A stretch of 64,000 bases of DNA from Guyanagaster necrorhizus (taxonomy: Eukaryota; Basidiomycota; Agaricomycetes; Agaricales; Physalacriaceae). Every line of letters starts with the position of its first letter. Within the stretch, counting starts at the first letter, position 1. Position numbers and translations under genes: made by a program. The notes under the pieces are model-generated. The model saw only the letters and a program-made list of their open reading frames with translations, searched no databases and was not told the origin of the DNA. Positions 35,170 to 48,814 of this stretch are shown piece by piece. The DNA is taken from positions 1,034,619 to 1,098,618 of the forward strand of contig NW_025064889.1 of assembly GCF_019112545.1 (NCBI RefSeq). The letters run 5' to 3'.

Positions 35170-38100
35170 ATGTGGTCGAAAATCACCAATGCTCTCAAAT
35201 ATCGACCGTCGAACGATGATCAGAGTTCATCGTTCCACCAAAGTGATGTAATTTCGAGGGTGCTGGAGCAGCATCCCAACATGTCCGTTTTCCACGGAGA
35301 GGCGGAAACCTCTATTCCTGTGCCCAGTCCTCCAGCGTCACCCTCTAAGAATGGAAGGCGCTCTATATTCAGAAGGACGAACAAGGGAAAGGACGATGAC
35401 TCCATAAGGGCGCCATCACCATCGCCACTGGCGCTTGGATTACCGAAGGTGAAGTCATCTCTTGATCTCATAAGCAATGGTGAGTGTTCGATTTCTTCTT
35501 CAGTTTGTGCTATATGAATGCCTTGATATAGAATCTCAACGCTCACTCAGTCGCGCCACAGTTGAACGTCCCGACATGGGGCACCATCCATCACAAGATC
35601 TCCTACGACCATCAATGGACGCTGGTCGATCTAGTCCCACTGCACTACCACGCTCTTCTTTGGATATCCTCAACAAACCTCAAAACGAATCTCTTCAGCC
35701 ATCTCATAACGAAGATCCTAATGATCCCAGATACGGCTCTGTCCGTTCTATCTTGCGCGAACCAAATACCCCTGGTACAGGCCAGAACGTCCGCTTCTTC
35801 TCTCGTGACGCGTACAAAGTGATCAGCCCAGACCAATCCATGGACTCAGACTCCATGCCAATACAGCATCTCTCATCCCAGTCACAATCCCAGTCGCCAC
35901 CCGACGTGATAAACCGCTTGCAGGAGCTCAGCTCTCGGCCAAACATCTTAGGCGCCATTCCCCGCTCCGTTTCTTCGTCCAAGGCCGGCCACCCTTCTCT
36001 AAGTGAAGTTTTCTCCCCTATAGGCGGGGTGAGCACTTCCATTTCGCCCTTATCACTGAAAGACAACGCGTCGGCTCCGCTTGCCTCTCCCTCTGCTCCG
36101 AATAACTCCAACATATTTGACGTCTCTCAGGACATCCAACTTTCCGATTTCGCGCCGCCTGGCCTTAGTTTTTCTATGGACGAACCATCGCTTGCCAAGG
36201 AAAGTGATACTCCTGCATCGGACGTTGCCAAGGGAGGTTTCCAAGGCAAAGCAATGACTTCTACACCCTTTGCTAATAAAGGCAAAGGCAAGGAACGAGC
36301 TGCCGAGGTCGAAGAAGAGAAAGAGAACGCTGCTCCTGTTGAAGTTGATGAAGCAGTGTTCCACGGTACAGAAAAGTCCCCCCGTCTACCTGCACCTTTC
36401 CATGACCGTAGCCAGTCTTTCAGTTTCGGACAAACGGTCTTCTTTTCTATGGATGATAAGTCCAAACGGTCCTCCAATGCATCCACCGCCCCGTCTGTCG
36501 TGTCTGACGATGTAAAGAATGCAATCCTTGCTAATGACTCGCCGCATTCTTCCAACAACAAAAGCCGAAGTCGAGCATTAAGCGACACTGTTTTCCAATC
36601 GCTAATGAAATCGACGTCCTCCGTCTCTTCCCACGTTTCTTCTAAAAACCGTCCAGAGGCAGACATCAACGATGAATCCTCTGCCGATCTCGTTGTGTAC
36701 TCTGAGAAGGTACCTGAACCTGATCCCTTCAGTGCTGGTGCAAAGACGTATTATACCCCACAAACCAATATCCCGATTACTCCACCGCGCGGCGCTCCGA
36801 GTCATGTACGAACGGCCTCCAAAGAAGATAATGTCATTTTCTCTCTGCAAACGCAGCTTTCGCTGCAACAGGAGCTCTGCGGACAGTATGAGACAGACCT
36901 CTGCGCTCGCGACGAACTTGTGGACATCTTGGGAAAAAAGCTGGCGGAAGTTGAGAAGGAAGATACGAAACGCAAGGGCGTTTTACGAGCGTGGAAAAAG
37001 AAGGTCGCAGAGCTGGAAAAGACTTGCCGCTATCTGGAGGACGAGGTGGATAGTGCGAGGCAGGAGAGCTTCGAGAGAAGTATGCTTGATACCTGCAGTG
37101 AGGAAGCCTTGACGGCGCTCCAGAAGAGGATTGTTGATCTAGAGAGGGAGAAAGCGTCCTGGAGGCGCATGGAGGACATGTTCCGGGAGGAGGTTGCAAC
37201 ATTAGAAACTCTGGTGAAGGAAAGATCTGATGATGTCATGAGACTGAAGGAAGCGCTGTGGACTCAGGAAGAGGAAGAGAAGCGTTTCGAAAAGAGTCTC
37301 CGGCCCTTGCAGGAAGAGGTTGAACAGTTGGGCAACGTCAGCATCGTTTTCGATGATGAATTCAAGAAGCATATGATGGAGAAGGAGAAGGAGCAGGAAG
37401 GTGAGAAGGAGCAATGCACCTTGGCGCAGGCCGGGTGGGACCAGGAACGTCAGGAGCTTCACCTTGCGATTGAGGGGCTCGAGATAGAGAAGGCAGTGTT
37501 GAAGAGTGAGGCAGAGGCCTCCAGGAAGGACGCTAAGGATGATCAAGACGAACTATGCATGTTGAAATCTGAGCTCGAATCCCAGTGGTGCCTTTCGGAG
37601 GCTGCTACCGAGAAGATACAGACGCTTGAAACGGCGAAGGTGACCCTGGAGAGGCAATGTGGTGCCCTCCAAGTTGACATATCCGAGTTAAACGCTAAGA
37701 TTGATCGGATGGAGGTCGACTATAACGATAGTGTCAATAAGCGCGCCGAAGTTGAGCAGCAAGTCTCAGAGCTTTGGGATCGTAATGCCGATCTCGAGAG
37801 GGAGCGAGATGAGGTACGCCTTCTGTTTCCGTCTTATGAAGTAAAGTCTTATCTGTGTATGTTAGCTTCATCAACGTCTAGAAGAAGAAGAGCATGCCGC
37901 AGATCTATCCCAGTGTCTCCATGAACGTGACGAGCATATCGCTGCCCTTGAGCAAGAGCATGATAGCGAAATAGCACGACTTGGAGATGAGCTACGTAAA
38001 CGGGACGAAGAAGCGGCCGAGTACGGTCGTCGCAATACACAAAGACAAGCCGAGCTGGAGGAGCTGCATAGTCAGAAGATGAATATGCGCCAGGAGATGG

Positions 38101-39044
38101 TGCGTATGCAGGAACAACATACCAGGGCCCTTGAGGAGTCAGCGCGGCGTGAAAGCGAAAGTAAGGCGCGCACGGAGATTGTGTTGAAGGAAAAGGCGCA
38201 GGACGTTGGTGCCTTGAAGGATGAAGTCGAGCGGCTGGGAAGACATCTACAGGAGCTCCAGCAGGATAGCGCCAACAAGGACTTGAAGTTGACGCAGATG
38301 CACAAGGAGAGGGAGAAGGATCGCTCTGATGTTGATGGGTTGAATATGGCCCTGGATGCAAAACAGCAAGAATTGGAGCTGGTATGTCTTCCGATCTATT
38401 TCTTCTGACCCTCTGTTAATGCTGCTTTATAGATGAAACGCAAATTACAAGTGCAAGGTACAGCAGGCTCTACACCTGCTCGCCCAGCGGCGAATCAAGC
38501 GAACTCTCAGCGACGTCAATCGGCCTTGGTTACCCCTCGTTCACGTCCACCGTCTGTCATGTCAGATTCGGGGAGGGAAAGTGTTATGTCAATTTCCAGC
38601 CACACCAGTCGACCTTCGATGGAGAAAGTGGTACCTTCTGCTATCGCGAAGACTCCAATAGTCAGCAAGACTGCGGCCCTCATGAAAAGTGCGCGCATGA
38701 ATAGCCTTAATACTCCAACGCCTGCGTCAAGCTCATCAATTAAAGCAGGACCCGCGATGTCTAAACCTTCACGTAACGTTGAAGGATCCATGGGCCCGCC
38801 TCCCGATAAACTCCGCCGATCACTTTCTGGTGCTCCAGGCAGACTCCCGTCCCTCTCTCGTTCTACCTCTGGTCGAGCTTCTCTGTCCACTTCTACGAGT
38901 TCTACTCCTCACCGACGGCCGTCTCTGACCTTGGAGAAAACCCTTGCAAAGGTCAAGGTTCCAACTACGGCGCCTGGTTCTGTTGCGTCGGTGTCCGAGG
39001 GAGAGGAAAAGGAAAACAAGTCGCAGGTACCGACGTTTTCCTAG
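35170..39044 (+). CDS. Large coiled-coil protein of unknown function, 1239 aa
   Basis: Four exons: 35170-35479, 35532-37813, 37866-38381 and 38433-39044, all in phase, total 1239 codons plus stop. The first 450 residues are Ser/Pro-rich and disordered, with many SP sites. They contain a conserved-looking block SILREPNTPGTGQNVRFFSRDAYKV (about residues 180-205), whose NTPGTG..VRF part resembles a protein-docking motif. From about residue 500 to 1030 the protein is one long coiled coil (heptads rich in E, K, L and Q). The C-terminal 200 residues are again Ser/Pro/Arg-rich and basic, as in microtubule-binding tails. This layout resembles fungal spindle-pole, microtubule-organising or septation scaffolds, but I do not recognise a named family. 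The start gives MWSKITNALKY, a short amphipathic helix. The function is unknown. Confidence 0.82.
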
Positions 39045-40677
39045 GTGCTATCTCCCATATTTATTAAATTTATGTGTTGGGTGAACATTCTTGATATCTA
39101 CATTATCCGTATGTCCTTGTTGTCGAAATGTACGTCTATATATCTTATCTCGCTATGATCGATTTCCGTCGTTGCATTTGAAACTTTCGAATCCTTCCTG
39201 ACTATTTGTCCCTTTATATTGTCTACAACTGCAAAGAATATACAAGGGATGATGGTGCTAAGGGACGAGGAATCTGGCAGGGGGACCTCTAAGTGACCGA
39301 ATCTTCTAACCGGTACGGTTGTCGCAGTCCTGAAGAACGGGTAGTGAAAACGTGCGAAAGGTGACAGTGGCTCTCAGTCCGGGAGGTTCTAACACACGTC
39401 ACAGCCGGCTGCTGCAATGAAAGAATGCATCGCTGCTGTTTGTGATAATTGGCTCAAAGTGGGAATGGGGGGCGGTTCAGTGTTAAGAGATTCAGGGCGA
39501 CAGACGGACATGAATACTGTATGTAGGTCTAAAGAAGGTGACTCTGGTCTTTGTGAAATATGCTGATGTTGAGGACGGATGCCTGGATATGGACATCGGC
39601 AGTTTGAACGGTGGAAGGGAAATAGAGCCTGGCGGCAGAGGGGAGTAGATAAAAAACAGAGAGATCAATCCATATGCATGAAGAAAGCACGAAACTTGTA
39701 TTGTCACCTAGGACGAGGAAAGCGGCAGTACTTCAAACGAGGAATAATACTACGTGAGACCGGTATCGGACCGTTCCCACCGTCGACCGTGTTAGCCAGG
39801 CCCACGTGATATCGACGACGTTCTAAAATGGGAGCAGTTTTACGCGTCAAATTCTCAGTTTTACGTAAATTCTGCCTTGGATGAACAGCATATAAGCGGT
39901 GGCCTCATCCCAAGAATCCTAGCACCCCCAACTGAAGATGAGGATGCATGTTAATGGTATGCATTTTTCACTCAGGACACCACGCTTATATCACTAGCGT
40001 GGTGGATGCAGGCCATAATTATAATCATTAAATACCGCTCGGATAGATATTCCCTTGAACGCTATACACGTCCAGTATGTACTTGTATGGATGCGACATA
40101 ATGCCTAACACTGAGGCCATTTCGTCTCTCAAAACATCTCATACAATGAAAGATTTCCCGCATCTACGGCGAAGGCATGATATTGCGACCTCTTTATATG
40201 CTACTAGGACCCTCCATAATAATACGTTGGCCTTCAAGAATGCCTAGGATTATTTTTAGCTCATATATCGCTACTGTGAGCTCAGTAAAATGCAGTCTGG
40301 CTCACACAGACTGGTTGTAACATGATGCTAGTGATTGCATTGCTGTGAGCCTATGGATCCATCCATCAGAATCGGCACCTTCTTTGTAGTCTGTCGTGTT
40401 ATCATTGTCTTCGAGATTCTGGTCTGCACTGTGTCCACTGTCCAATGCCTCCACCCACATAGTACATATATATATCCACAAGACACCATATGACTCTCCG
40501 AAACCCTTTCCGCAATTATGCTACTCACGACCAGTTAGTCCCCCGCTATAACACTATCATTCGCACTAGCTCTTCAAAAACGCAAAGGCGTGTCATTTGT
40601 ATATCCAAGCCATACTAGAAATCCCCTTCTTTACTAACTTAGAAGACGACTACTCACAGCTGTCCTAAAATCGAATT
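39045..40677. other. Intergenic, nothing recognised
   Basis: 1.6 kb after the coiled-coil gene. The first 200 bp are T-rich and suit a 3' UTR. Elsewhere only short unsupported frames occur. A CACGTG is present at 39803 but no start codon of a recognised gene follows within several hundred bases. Confidence 0.45.
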
Positions 40678-41627
40678 GTGGCAATAAACCGCGAGAGTGA
40701 AATACGAAGAGTAGTGGGATACCTCTTCAACTATGTTCGAGACTACGGCTACAATCTTATCAGTGGGCGTTTAAATGCCATGACCTCTGCCATGGACCCA
40801 GTCGCAAGTCTTGGAAAGCTCGACATTCTTCCCATCGAGCTGCTCGACATCATTGTTTCACAGTGCTGTGATATACAGACAGTTGTCACCTCCCTTTCGC
40901 TCGTAAACAGATGTGCTCGAGTGATCCTTCATTCGTCGTTCATCTATCAACGCCTCCGCTGCCACGCCGACCGCGCACTCGTTGCGATGCTTAGAACCAA
41001 AGTCGCGTCCTACTTTACGCTCGCAGATGTTGATAGTATCCTCTGCGGTGACCCTTACTGTACCAGAAGTGGTGACTTTGGACCCCCTCTCTGGCTCCCG
41101 GAGTGCTGTCGCTGCTGCATGTCCTGTCTTCGTGGCGCACCTGATCTCTCAGGCTTGCCCATCTCCCGACATGCAGCCACAAAGGCCCTTGGAATATCTA
41201 AATCAGCATTGGCCCGTCTCCCCACGTATGAATCACCGTACCCGGTAGATATTGTTCGGTACACAAGCGCTATGTAACAGTATACCGACAGTGTCTGAGT
41301 TTCCGACACGCTCGAGCTGCAGCAGTCAAAATCGCCGGCGGGGAAGCGCAATTCATGGCCCGTATAAGCGTCTCACCATGGCGCCAGGCGGCATACGATG
41401 CATTCATCGCCCAGACAAGGCCATGGGATAACGTAGCTCGTTACATGGTAGCGGCGCCTTTGCCTTATTTTGACAAGCGCTTCGGAAAGGTCGATCGAGG
41501 GATTCATTGTCTAGGCTGCCAAAGAGTAGTAGTAGCAGCATCAATGGTAAACTGTGTCTACCACCGCGAGGATATTCGCCGTAGGGATACGGTTTATGTG
41601 GCTCGCGACTTCATCCACCATATATAG
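40678..41627 (+). pseudogene. F-box / cysteine-rich protein, copy 1, frameshifted
   Basis: An F-box-like segment LDILPIELLDIIVSQCC...SLSLVNRCARVIL is followed by LRTKVASYFTLADV and a cysteine cluster (CGDPYC, then PECCRCCMSCL) that could bind zinc. The pattern resembles a large Agaricomycete F-box family. F-box proteins present substrates to SCF ubiquitin ligases. The frame from 40678 ends at 41277. A coherent continuation (RQCLSFRHARAAAVKIAGG... to HHI, stop 41625-41627) is in another frame. Comparison with copy 2 at 57130-57474 shows the cause: copy 1 has net two extra bases near 41225 (GTATGAATC against GTATTC). A 199-residue truncated product with an intact F-box could still be made. The most likely original start is one of the ATGs near 40780 or the first in-frame codon at 40678, which is not ATG-supported by context. 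Confidence 0.7.
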
Positions 41628-42218
41628 AGTGACTGCCCAGAAAGTAAATGGATATGGGAGAAGCATTTGAAGGTGTTGAAGTGAAGGACCAAAAAATCTG
41701 TATTGCAGAGACGGTAGCGTTATTATATCGCAAGGAATGTAGTGGTAGGATACACGGTACTCAGATCACACCTATCATACCAAACATTCTAGACAACGCT
41801 TAACGCTGAGCCTTCCTGTAAAGAAGGAACTGACCTCAAACAGCCGTCTTATGTGTTAAAGATCATCTGGCACGTATATGTAGAATAACTTTATTTTATG
41901 CATGAAGACACTACAACGACCTCAGGAGGCTCCTCTTATCGTAAAAAATGACAAAGAAAGCTAGTGTGTACAGCGGAAATGTTCGACGGAATTTGGTGCT
42001 GAGCAGAGATGTTAGGATCGCGATAGTCAGTGGCCGCCAGCGTTCAAGTTGGCCGAAGAATATTACACCGGACCGTATTACCGGCATGTAGCAAACAATG
42101 TCATACAACATAACCCTTTTTTTTGACCCCCTCGCGTCGTTCCGTACTTTTCTTTCTGCAAAAGGCCTGGTTGCTGTATCAACTTTCAGCCAGTCCTTGT
42201 TGCATTGCCCTGTCATCC
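41628..42218. other. Intergenic upstream of the PPR gene
   Basis: 590 bp with only short frames. It presumably holds the PPR promoter. No motif stands out. Confidence 0.5.
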
Positions 42219-44919
42219 ATGCTTCCACCCGCCCTTCTAGAGTTCACCTTGGCACGTCTCATACATCGCGGCAGTATCTTAGGCTCCGAAGTCGTGACTG
42301 CCCGAACATGGCCCCGAAGAATTGGTGTTCGTGCCATGCAACAAGCGGTACTCGTATCCGATACATCACCAGTAACCCTCTATCCTCACCTCAAGGGAAA
42401 GCAAACCCTTGTCAAACCTTCTCAAGGTAGCAAAAAGCCAAAAGGAGTCGGGCATTTGAAGGTTCGAGAAGAGAAAGCTGCTGCCGAACGTCCAAGATCG
42501 GAACTGGCGCATCGCGTAGATGCTTTGTTGAAAGTTGCCCAGAGAGAGGTGTGTTGAATCTAAGAGTTTGGGATGATTTGTTCAAGGGCTGTGGTTATCT
42601 TAGGAAGAAACAGTGGACCATCCTACCTTTAGCGAGGAAGAGCTCCTGTCACTCTATGAAGATATTCTTGCAGGACCCGAAACCGAAATGGAACGGCAGC
42701 AAGAAGACCTGACACCTGAACAGCGATCTTTGGAGGACGTCGAGATGGTGGAGGCAGTCTATGAACGTCTTCGCGAACAGACGCTAGAGGAATACCTGGA
42801 CCCCCAGTCGTCGAAAGCACCCTGGCTTCAACATGCATATCATCGTCGTATCCTTGACCAAGTGGGAAAGCTGATGGATTTAGTGCTCCGAGGCGATGAT
42901 GCTCCTCTGATCCCCATCGTCACGCTATCTATACAGGAATGGAACGCGTTGATTCGCATATGTGTACGTGCTCGTCCTCCACTAGTGCTATTGTAGTATC
43001 CAGATAAATTATAGATCCGTAAAAATGATTTGGAATCCGCAGAACGGTCACTGCGACTCATGAAGGTGAGTTTATGACCCGCGTTACATTTCAATATTCT
43101 TACTTTGATAGCGCACTGGTGTTACACTACCTGAAGAATCGATTAATGAAGTTGTCAAGTTCTATGCGGACAAGGGCGATGTTTCGGAAACCGAGCGTAT
43201 TTTGAACAGTTTTGTTCTTGGTTGGTAGCCTTTGGCTATTTTCCGGTATTAAGAAAGCTAATATACGTCTGCCAGGTGCTCCTTCCGACCGGCAGCAACA
43301 TCTTCATATCTGTTCCCATCTTCGGGCATCCCCAGATGCTATGCCAACATCAGCACTTGCTATTCTTCATGCTTATGAGGAGCAGCTCAACATGCCCGCG
43401 CAAAAGACGTATACAAGCCTCGTCAAGCACATGCTTTCTGTGAAGGATTCGACGTCCAACGCCCAAGCATGGGACCTGTTCTACCACATGCGTTATGTCG
43501 CCCATCCTGTCCCAGATGCCTTCTTATACACAACAATGATCCGAGCCTGCGCCTCATCATTCTTCACCATTCGAGCTTCGGAACCCGAACGTGCTCTAGA
43601 TCTCTGGACAGAGATGACGATTGACAATAATATAGCGCCTACGGTTGCGTCGTACAATGCTGTCATACTAACTTGTGCGCGGACTGGCGACAAGAAGTAT
43701 GTTCATGAAGCTTTCCGCCTTGCCAAGGAAATGCTAGATTCTCACCGAGACGCGCATGGAGAGCTGTTGTATGTGCCGGACCAGCATACGTTCCTTGCGC
43801 TATTAGAAGGGGCGAAGAGAATTGGAGACCTTTCGAGGACACGGTGGATCCTTGCGCAAATCAGCCGAGTCAGTGTTGAGGAGCCCTCTCTAGGTGTTAC
43901 GATTGACGAAGAAGTCATGATGCACGTCTTCCATGCATATGCGGCGTATGATCCTCCTTTCAAACGTGGTATCGCGCTACTACTTGAAGAAAGCCAAACG
44001 GCGCCGGCATCGAATGATACTTCGACGACCCATCAAGAAAGTTCAGACGTAGCTGTGACCCCTAATACCCCTACTTTCGCCCATGTTGCTCCTCAGAGTC
44101 GTGCAGAGGTCATTGCTGAAGCTGAGCTATTATTCGGGCGCATATTGGAGGATGGTGGGTTCTCTTTCGATCCCACAATTAGTTTCAGTAACGTCAAGCT
44201 GTCGACCCGGCTATTGAACTCGTATCTCTCGGTGCACTACAAGCACGGGACATTAGAGGCAGCTCGGAAGTTGTTCTTGGATCTCTTCGTGGACCTTGAT
44301 ATGGGCCGCAATGCCCGGACGTTCCGCGAGGCGCTGGAGCGATGTATGTATTCGCACCAGAAGGAGCGGCAGTTTGCTCTCGAGTTCGGTGGAGAGGTAT
44401 TCAAGATGTGGCAAGAGTATGACGCATCCGGTGGGGTTGCAGATGCACGGACGGTGGAGAAAATTCACGTCGCGTATATCCGACTACTTGCCTTGTGGGT
44501 TTTTCTTTCCGTTTTATGGCACTCGCTTACCTTTGATCTCTAGGACGAAGGATTTGGATGCCGCTCTGGATCAACTACGGGCATTTGTCGCAAAATATCC
44601 ACCTTCGGCTTTGCGCCACCAGCCAGCAAAACCTGGGCTGAGGTCTACGAAAACAGTACTCACTGGCTCGCGACCGCTTGTTCGAATGGCTTCGGCTGCG
44701 GAGGTCCCGGACAGTCACGTTCCTCCCTTTGTGCTGTTCAGGGATATAGATGTGCTTCACAACCGGCTTGTTGCGAGTGGAGACGTGAATGGGATTGCAT
44801 ATGTCAAGTACGTGTGCAAGGCGTATGAATGGGCGTTGCGAGTCAGACGAGACGAGGCTCTCAAGGCCAAGCCGGTTGACGCTGAATCCACGGCGCTTAT
44901 TGATTTAGAAGAAGATTAA
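42219..44919 (+). CDS. Pentatricopeptide-repeat (PPR) protein, probably mitochondrial
   Basis: PPR proteins bind organellar RNA through stacked 35-residue helix pairs. The model starts at 42219 (MLPPALLEFTLARLIHRGS), an Arg-containing, acid-free N-terminus suited to mitochondrial import. It then runs through introns near 42550-42602, 42963-43013, 43064-43110, 43222-43276 and 44495-44543. Helix-pair repeats are visible as TYTSLVKHML, AWDLFYHMRYV..PDAFLYTTMIRACA, ALDLWTEMTIDNNIAPTVASYNAVILTCARTG, FRLAKEML and VPDQHTFLALLEGAKRIGDLSRTRWIL, with more degenerate ones after residue 500. The protein ends LIDLEED. The joined frames are consistent throughout, so the gene appears intact, with about 780 residues. 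Which RNA it serves cannot be read from sequence. The next gene begins only about 50 bp downstream. Confidence 0.82.
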
Positions 44920-44967
44920 ATATATTCGTATTGCAATAATAAAAGACAAGCATAACGTCATTTGCGG

Positions 44968-47900
44968 ATGGGGCATAGTCATAGTGATTGTTCGGACGAA
45001 AAAAGTTTGCTTAATACTCTGTACGGAGACAGGGACGCTCTCAACTTTTTCTCCCTTTCGATGTATGGCATAGCGCCGGTGTCGCCCATTCTTGACCGTA
45101 AGCTGCCAATCCTGGGTATTACAAACTCGGCTGACCCATTCTAGCCTCTTTGAGTCGCGAAATTTCTGATGGAGTGTTGCCTCGCCTCGTCCATTCTCTG
45201 CATGAAACCAACAGTTCCGTGCTGAGCCTTGCAGCGAGCGACGACTATATTTTCTCCGGGAATCAGAATCAGGACATTTCGGTGCGTTGAGGACAGTTCG
45301 GTGCGCTATCTGGGTGGCTGATTGGCTTTTCAGGTGTGGGACAAGCGGACGTATCGATTGAAGGATACGTTACGGGGCCATACAGGAAGCGTGCTAGCAT
45401 TGGTGTACGCTGCAGAAAGGGAATGGCTGTTCAGTTCTTCAGGTGTGTGGCTCGCGGTTTTCAGAGGATTCGAATAACTGTGTTTGCAGGCGACAGCACC
45501 GTAAGGGTACGTTTCATTTACTTCGGCGACATTCAGAGCGCTGACGTTGAGCACAGATCTGGTCAACGACAACGCTGAATCCAATATATATCGTGGATCC
45601 GTATCTCGAAACTGGTGCTGGAGATCTGTTCTCTCTTGCCTGGTCCCCGTCTCTACAAACCCTCTATATCGGATGTCAGAATACGGCCCTGCAATGGCTC
45701 GATTTGCGAACTATTCCTTCACAAGAATCCGTCTCTTCACACACCCTCTGTGCCAGCGACTCTGGTATATTCACGCCAAGCGGTACCCCGAGAAAGGCGC
45801 ACAAATTCTTTGATAGCTATCCCCAGTACGAACGGAAGCCTGCAGATATATACGCGAACAATCCCACTGGTAAACGAACGCCTGGATATGGAACGCCCGT
45901 GTCAGACTCGGATCCTTCCACGCCGTCACAAGTGCCGCATATATCTATCCCGGCCAGCAATGTTATCGATTCCGCTCATTTTGGGTATATATACTGTTTG
46001 GTGATAGTGGAGGAATGCGAGATTGGGGGAGTTAAGCTTATATCCGGGAGCGGCGATGAGAGTATCAAGGTACGAGCGGCGTGCTTTGGGTACGCTGTCA
46101 ACTGACTTTGGCTTCGTAGATATGGAGCTGCACCTCTAATGGTCCAGTACTGGAGCATGAATTCACATGTGCCATTGGTGCAGTGTTCGCTCTTGTAACC
46201 CAGGGAGACACTATATATGGCGGGTGCCAGGATGGAATAGTCAAGGTTTTGGACATGGAAACTCGATCTATTGTCAGGACCATCATAGTCCAAGAGGTAG
46301 TTTCTGCTCCGTTGCTGAAACTATCCACTGATTAAGGTTCATCAAGGGGGTCGACATTCTTTCCATGTCGTTGCTCAAGTCCGATTTGTATGTTTGCCTT
46401 GCTAATGGACGAATACAAGTGAGTGACTGAACCTTTATTTCTGAGATGGTCTAACCGCATTCGCAGCGTTATTCTGCCTCGTTCGACTGCACCGCATCTT
46501 GGAAATGTCATAATGGAATTGTCTTGTCTTCGATATTAGATGACCAGAGGAACAATGGGACCCCCAAGCTCATTACAGGTGGAAATGATGACAACATTAA
46601 GGTGGCTTATTCGCATCTTTCCAAAGATAAAGACCTGAACGTATTCGTAGATATGGGATGCCATTCCACCCAAAGCTCGAAGTTTTCAGACCTCTGGCTC
46701 GCGATCACTCGTCGCTGATGCAGATTCACGCGGTGGTACGTTCGTAAGCTCAGACGCCATCTTCAGATGTTCAAAGTACCTTTAGACACATTGGCATATG
46801 CACTGTCCAAGTTTATATCATTTCCCAGTGTCAGCAGCAATCTTTCGAACAGGGAGGACTGCAGACAAACGGCCATCTGGCTTAGAAAATGTTTGAGTCA
46901 ATTAGGTGCACACGCTTCATTGGTGAGTACTAAATAATAGGGGGGGGGGGGGACTTTTCATTGAGGCCTTCATTTAGCTCCCAGCGGGTGAAGGAACAAA
47001 CCCTCTCGTATTGGGGACATTCAACGGCCTACAGACCCAGATGACCAAACCTAGGATCTTGTTTTATGGGTACGTTTGCCGTTGGTTTGGACAAGGATTT
47101 TTTCTCATATGATTAGACACTACGATGTCATGGCGGCACCACCCGAAGGCTGGCATTCCGATCCCTTTATTTTGACAGGTAGAAATGGCTCCCTGTATGG
47201 CCGAGGCGCGACAGACAACAAGGGTCCAATAATGGCGGTGGCTTGTGCTGCGGCTGCCCTTCTGCGGCGTCGCTCACTAGCTGTCGATCTTGTGTTTCTT
47301 ATCGAGGGCGAAGAAGAATGTGGGAGCACAGGGTTCAAGGATGCTGTGAGGATGCATAAGGTTCGTGCATCAAGTGTGGTGCTACCTGAAGAAGATTCAT
47401 CTTTTGTAGGCTACTATTGGGCATATTGATGCGATCTTGGTCAGGTACCCAGGCCGTTGTGAGTATGTTGATGGATCGTTGATGTCTTGACATTAGTAAC
47501 TCGACGTGGATCACTGAAGAACATCCGTGCATCACGTATGGTCTTAGAGGTGTTGTCCACTGTGATCTGGAGGTGAGTTCTAAGCATAAACTTTGCCGAT
47601 CTATCCTGATCTTGCAATAGATAATGAGTTCCCTTCCGGACCTGCACTCTGGTGTAGATGGAGGCGGTGTTGTGGAGCCGATGGACGATATGTATGTTTC
47701 CCCGACATATGTTAGCTCTCCACCTGACCATCCTAGGATAAAACTACTAGCCACCCTGAGCGATCGGCAGAAGGGTGTGCAAATACCTAGTTTTTGTCAG
47801 TACCAATCGCTTTTTGCTTGATAGTTGTCTGACTATTTTCAAGACGACCATGTCCGGCCTTCTTCCGAAGAGGAAAAATCTAATTACAGTCGGCTCGCTG

Positions 47901-48599
47901 AAATTACCAATAAACCTGCTAGTTCCCTATCTTCGAGATGGAGGGAGCCGTCCTTGACTATACACACCATTGAGGTGTCCGGTCCACAAAGTAAAGAAGA
48001 ACATTATCTTCGAATGTGTACATCTCACTTATCATCTGTAGATTCGACTGTCATACCTGGCACTGTCAAGTCTCAAGTCTCCATTCGTATAGTCCCCGAC
48101 CAGGATTTAGATACCATCTCCCGGTCCCTCTGTGATTACCTGACCAGATCATTTGAAGGTCTCCAATCACCCAACAAATTCAACGTCAGCCTGGAGAAAG
48201 CGGCTGACTGGTGGTTAGGGAATCTAGATGATCCCTGGTTTAAAGCATTAGAAGCTGCTGTTCGGGAGGAATGGGGAGTTGATCCTCTACACATTCGCGA
48301 AGGAGGAGTAAGCGTCATGCAGTTCCTACTCAAATTCGGTCTAAATAAATGTTTCCAGTCCATCCCTTCGGTGCCATACCTTGAGAAGGAATTTGGGTGC
48401 CATGCGCTGCATTTGCCTTTGGGCCAAAGTTCGGTATGTGGAATAACGTTCTTGATGGCCCGTGCCATTTTGACCCACTGTTCGGTTTTAGGATCAAGCC
48501 CATCTGCCGAACGAACGTATCTCACTGGTCAATCTTCAACGAGGAAAGTCTGTGATTGGGAGGTTTCTCCTAAAAGTAGCTGATGCCAATTTTGCCTGA
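44968..48599 (+). CDS. DUG2: Dug2-type glutathione-degradation subunit: WD40 repeats fused to M20 peptidase
   Basis: In yeast, Dug2 with Dug3 forms a glutamine-amidotransferase-like complex that releases glutamate from glutathione. The N-terminal half shows WD40 units (SVLSLAASDDYIFSGNQNQDISVWDKR, GHTGSVLALVY, LFSLAWSPSLQTLYIG, LISGSGDESIKIW, GGNDDNIKIWD). The C-terminal half is an M20 metallopeptidase with HYDVMAAPPEGW (metal H..D), GRGATDNKGP (bridging D) and EGEEECGS (catalytic and metal E). After them come the dimerisation lobe and the final segment LPNERISLVNLQRGK. About 14 exons join in frame; the stop is at 48597-48599. Between the halves the frame closes unless an intron is taken at 46711-46766 (GTCGCT donor, 56 nt). 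Another intron holds a 13-G run. The start at 44968 lies only 48 bp after the PPR stop, so an alternative start at 45061 is possible. Confidence 0.85.
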
Positions 48600-48814
48600 T
48601 ATTTACCCTCTTCTCTTCTATGTATTTACTTGCTTTCGTGTTAGTTTATATTGCATACCTTAGCTGTCGTGTTTTGTAACATTCCCTTCTAATTCCTACT
48701 TGTCGGCGTTATCGGGACTACTCGGATGTAAGCAGAAGTTTGTGATTGGTCGTGGACAACTCTTCTCCGCGAACGGTCTCAGTGATCAACACACCTTCAT
48801 CCTCGTCCACCACG

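Noticed and set aside
36834..37546. Long minus-strand frames inside the coiled-coil gene
   Set aside because: Shadow of Glu/Lys/Leu-rich codons on the plus strand.
46711..46790. Apparent frameshift, or a 23-nt intron, between the WD40 and peptidase halves of the Dug2-like gene
   Set aside because: A 56-nt intron (46711-46766, GTCGCT donor, TTCAG acceptor) restores the frame at the usual intron size. A 23-nt intron (46744-46766) also fits the frame but would be too short.
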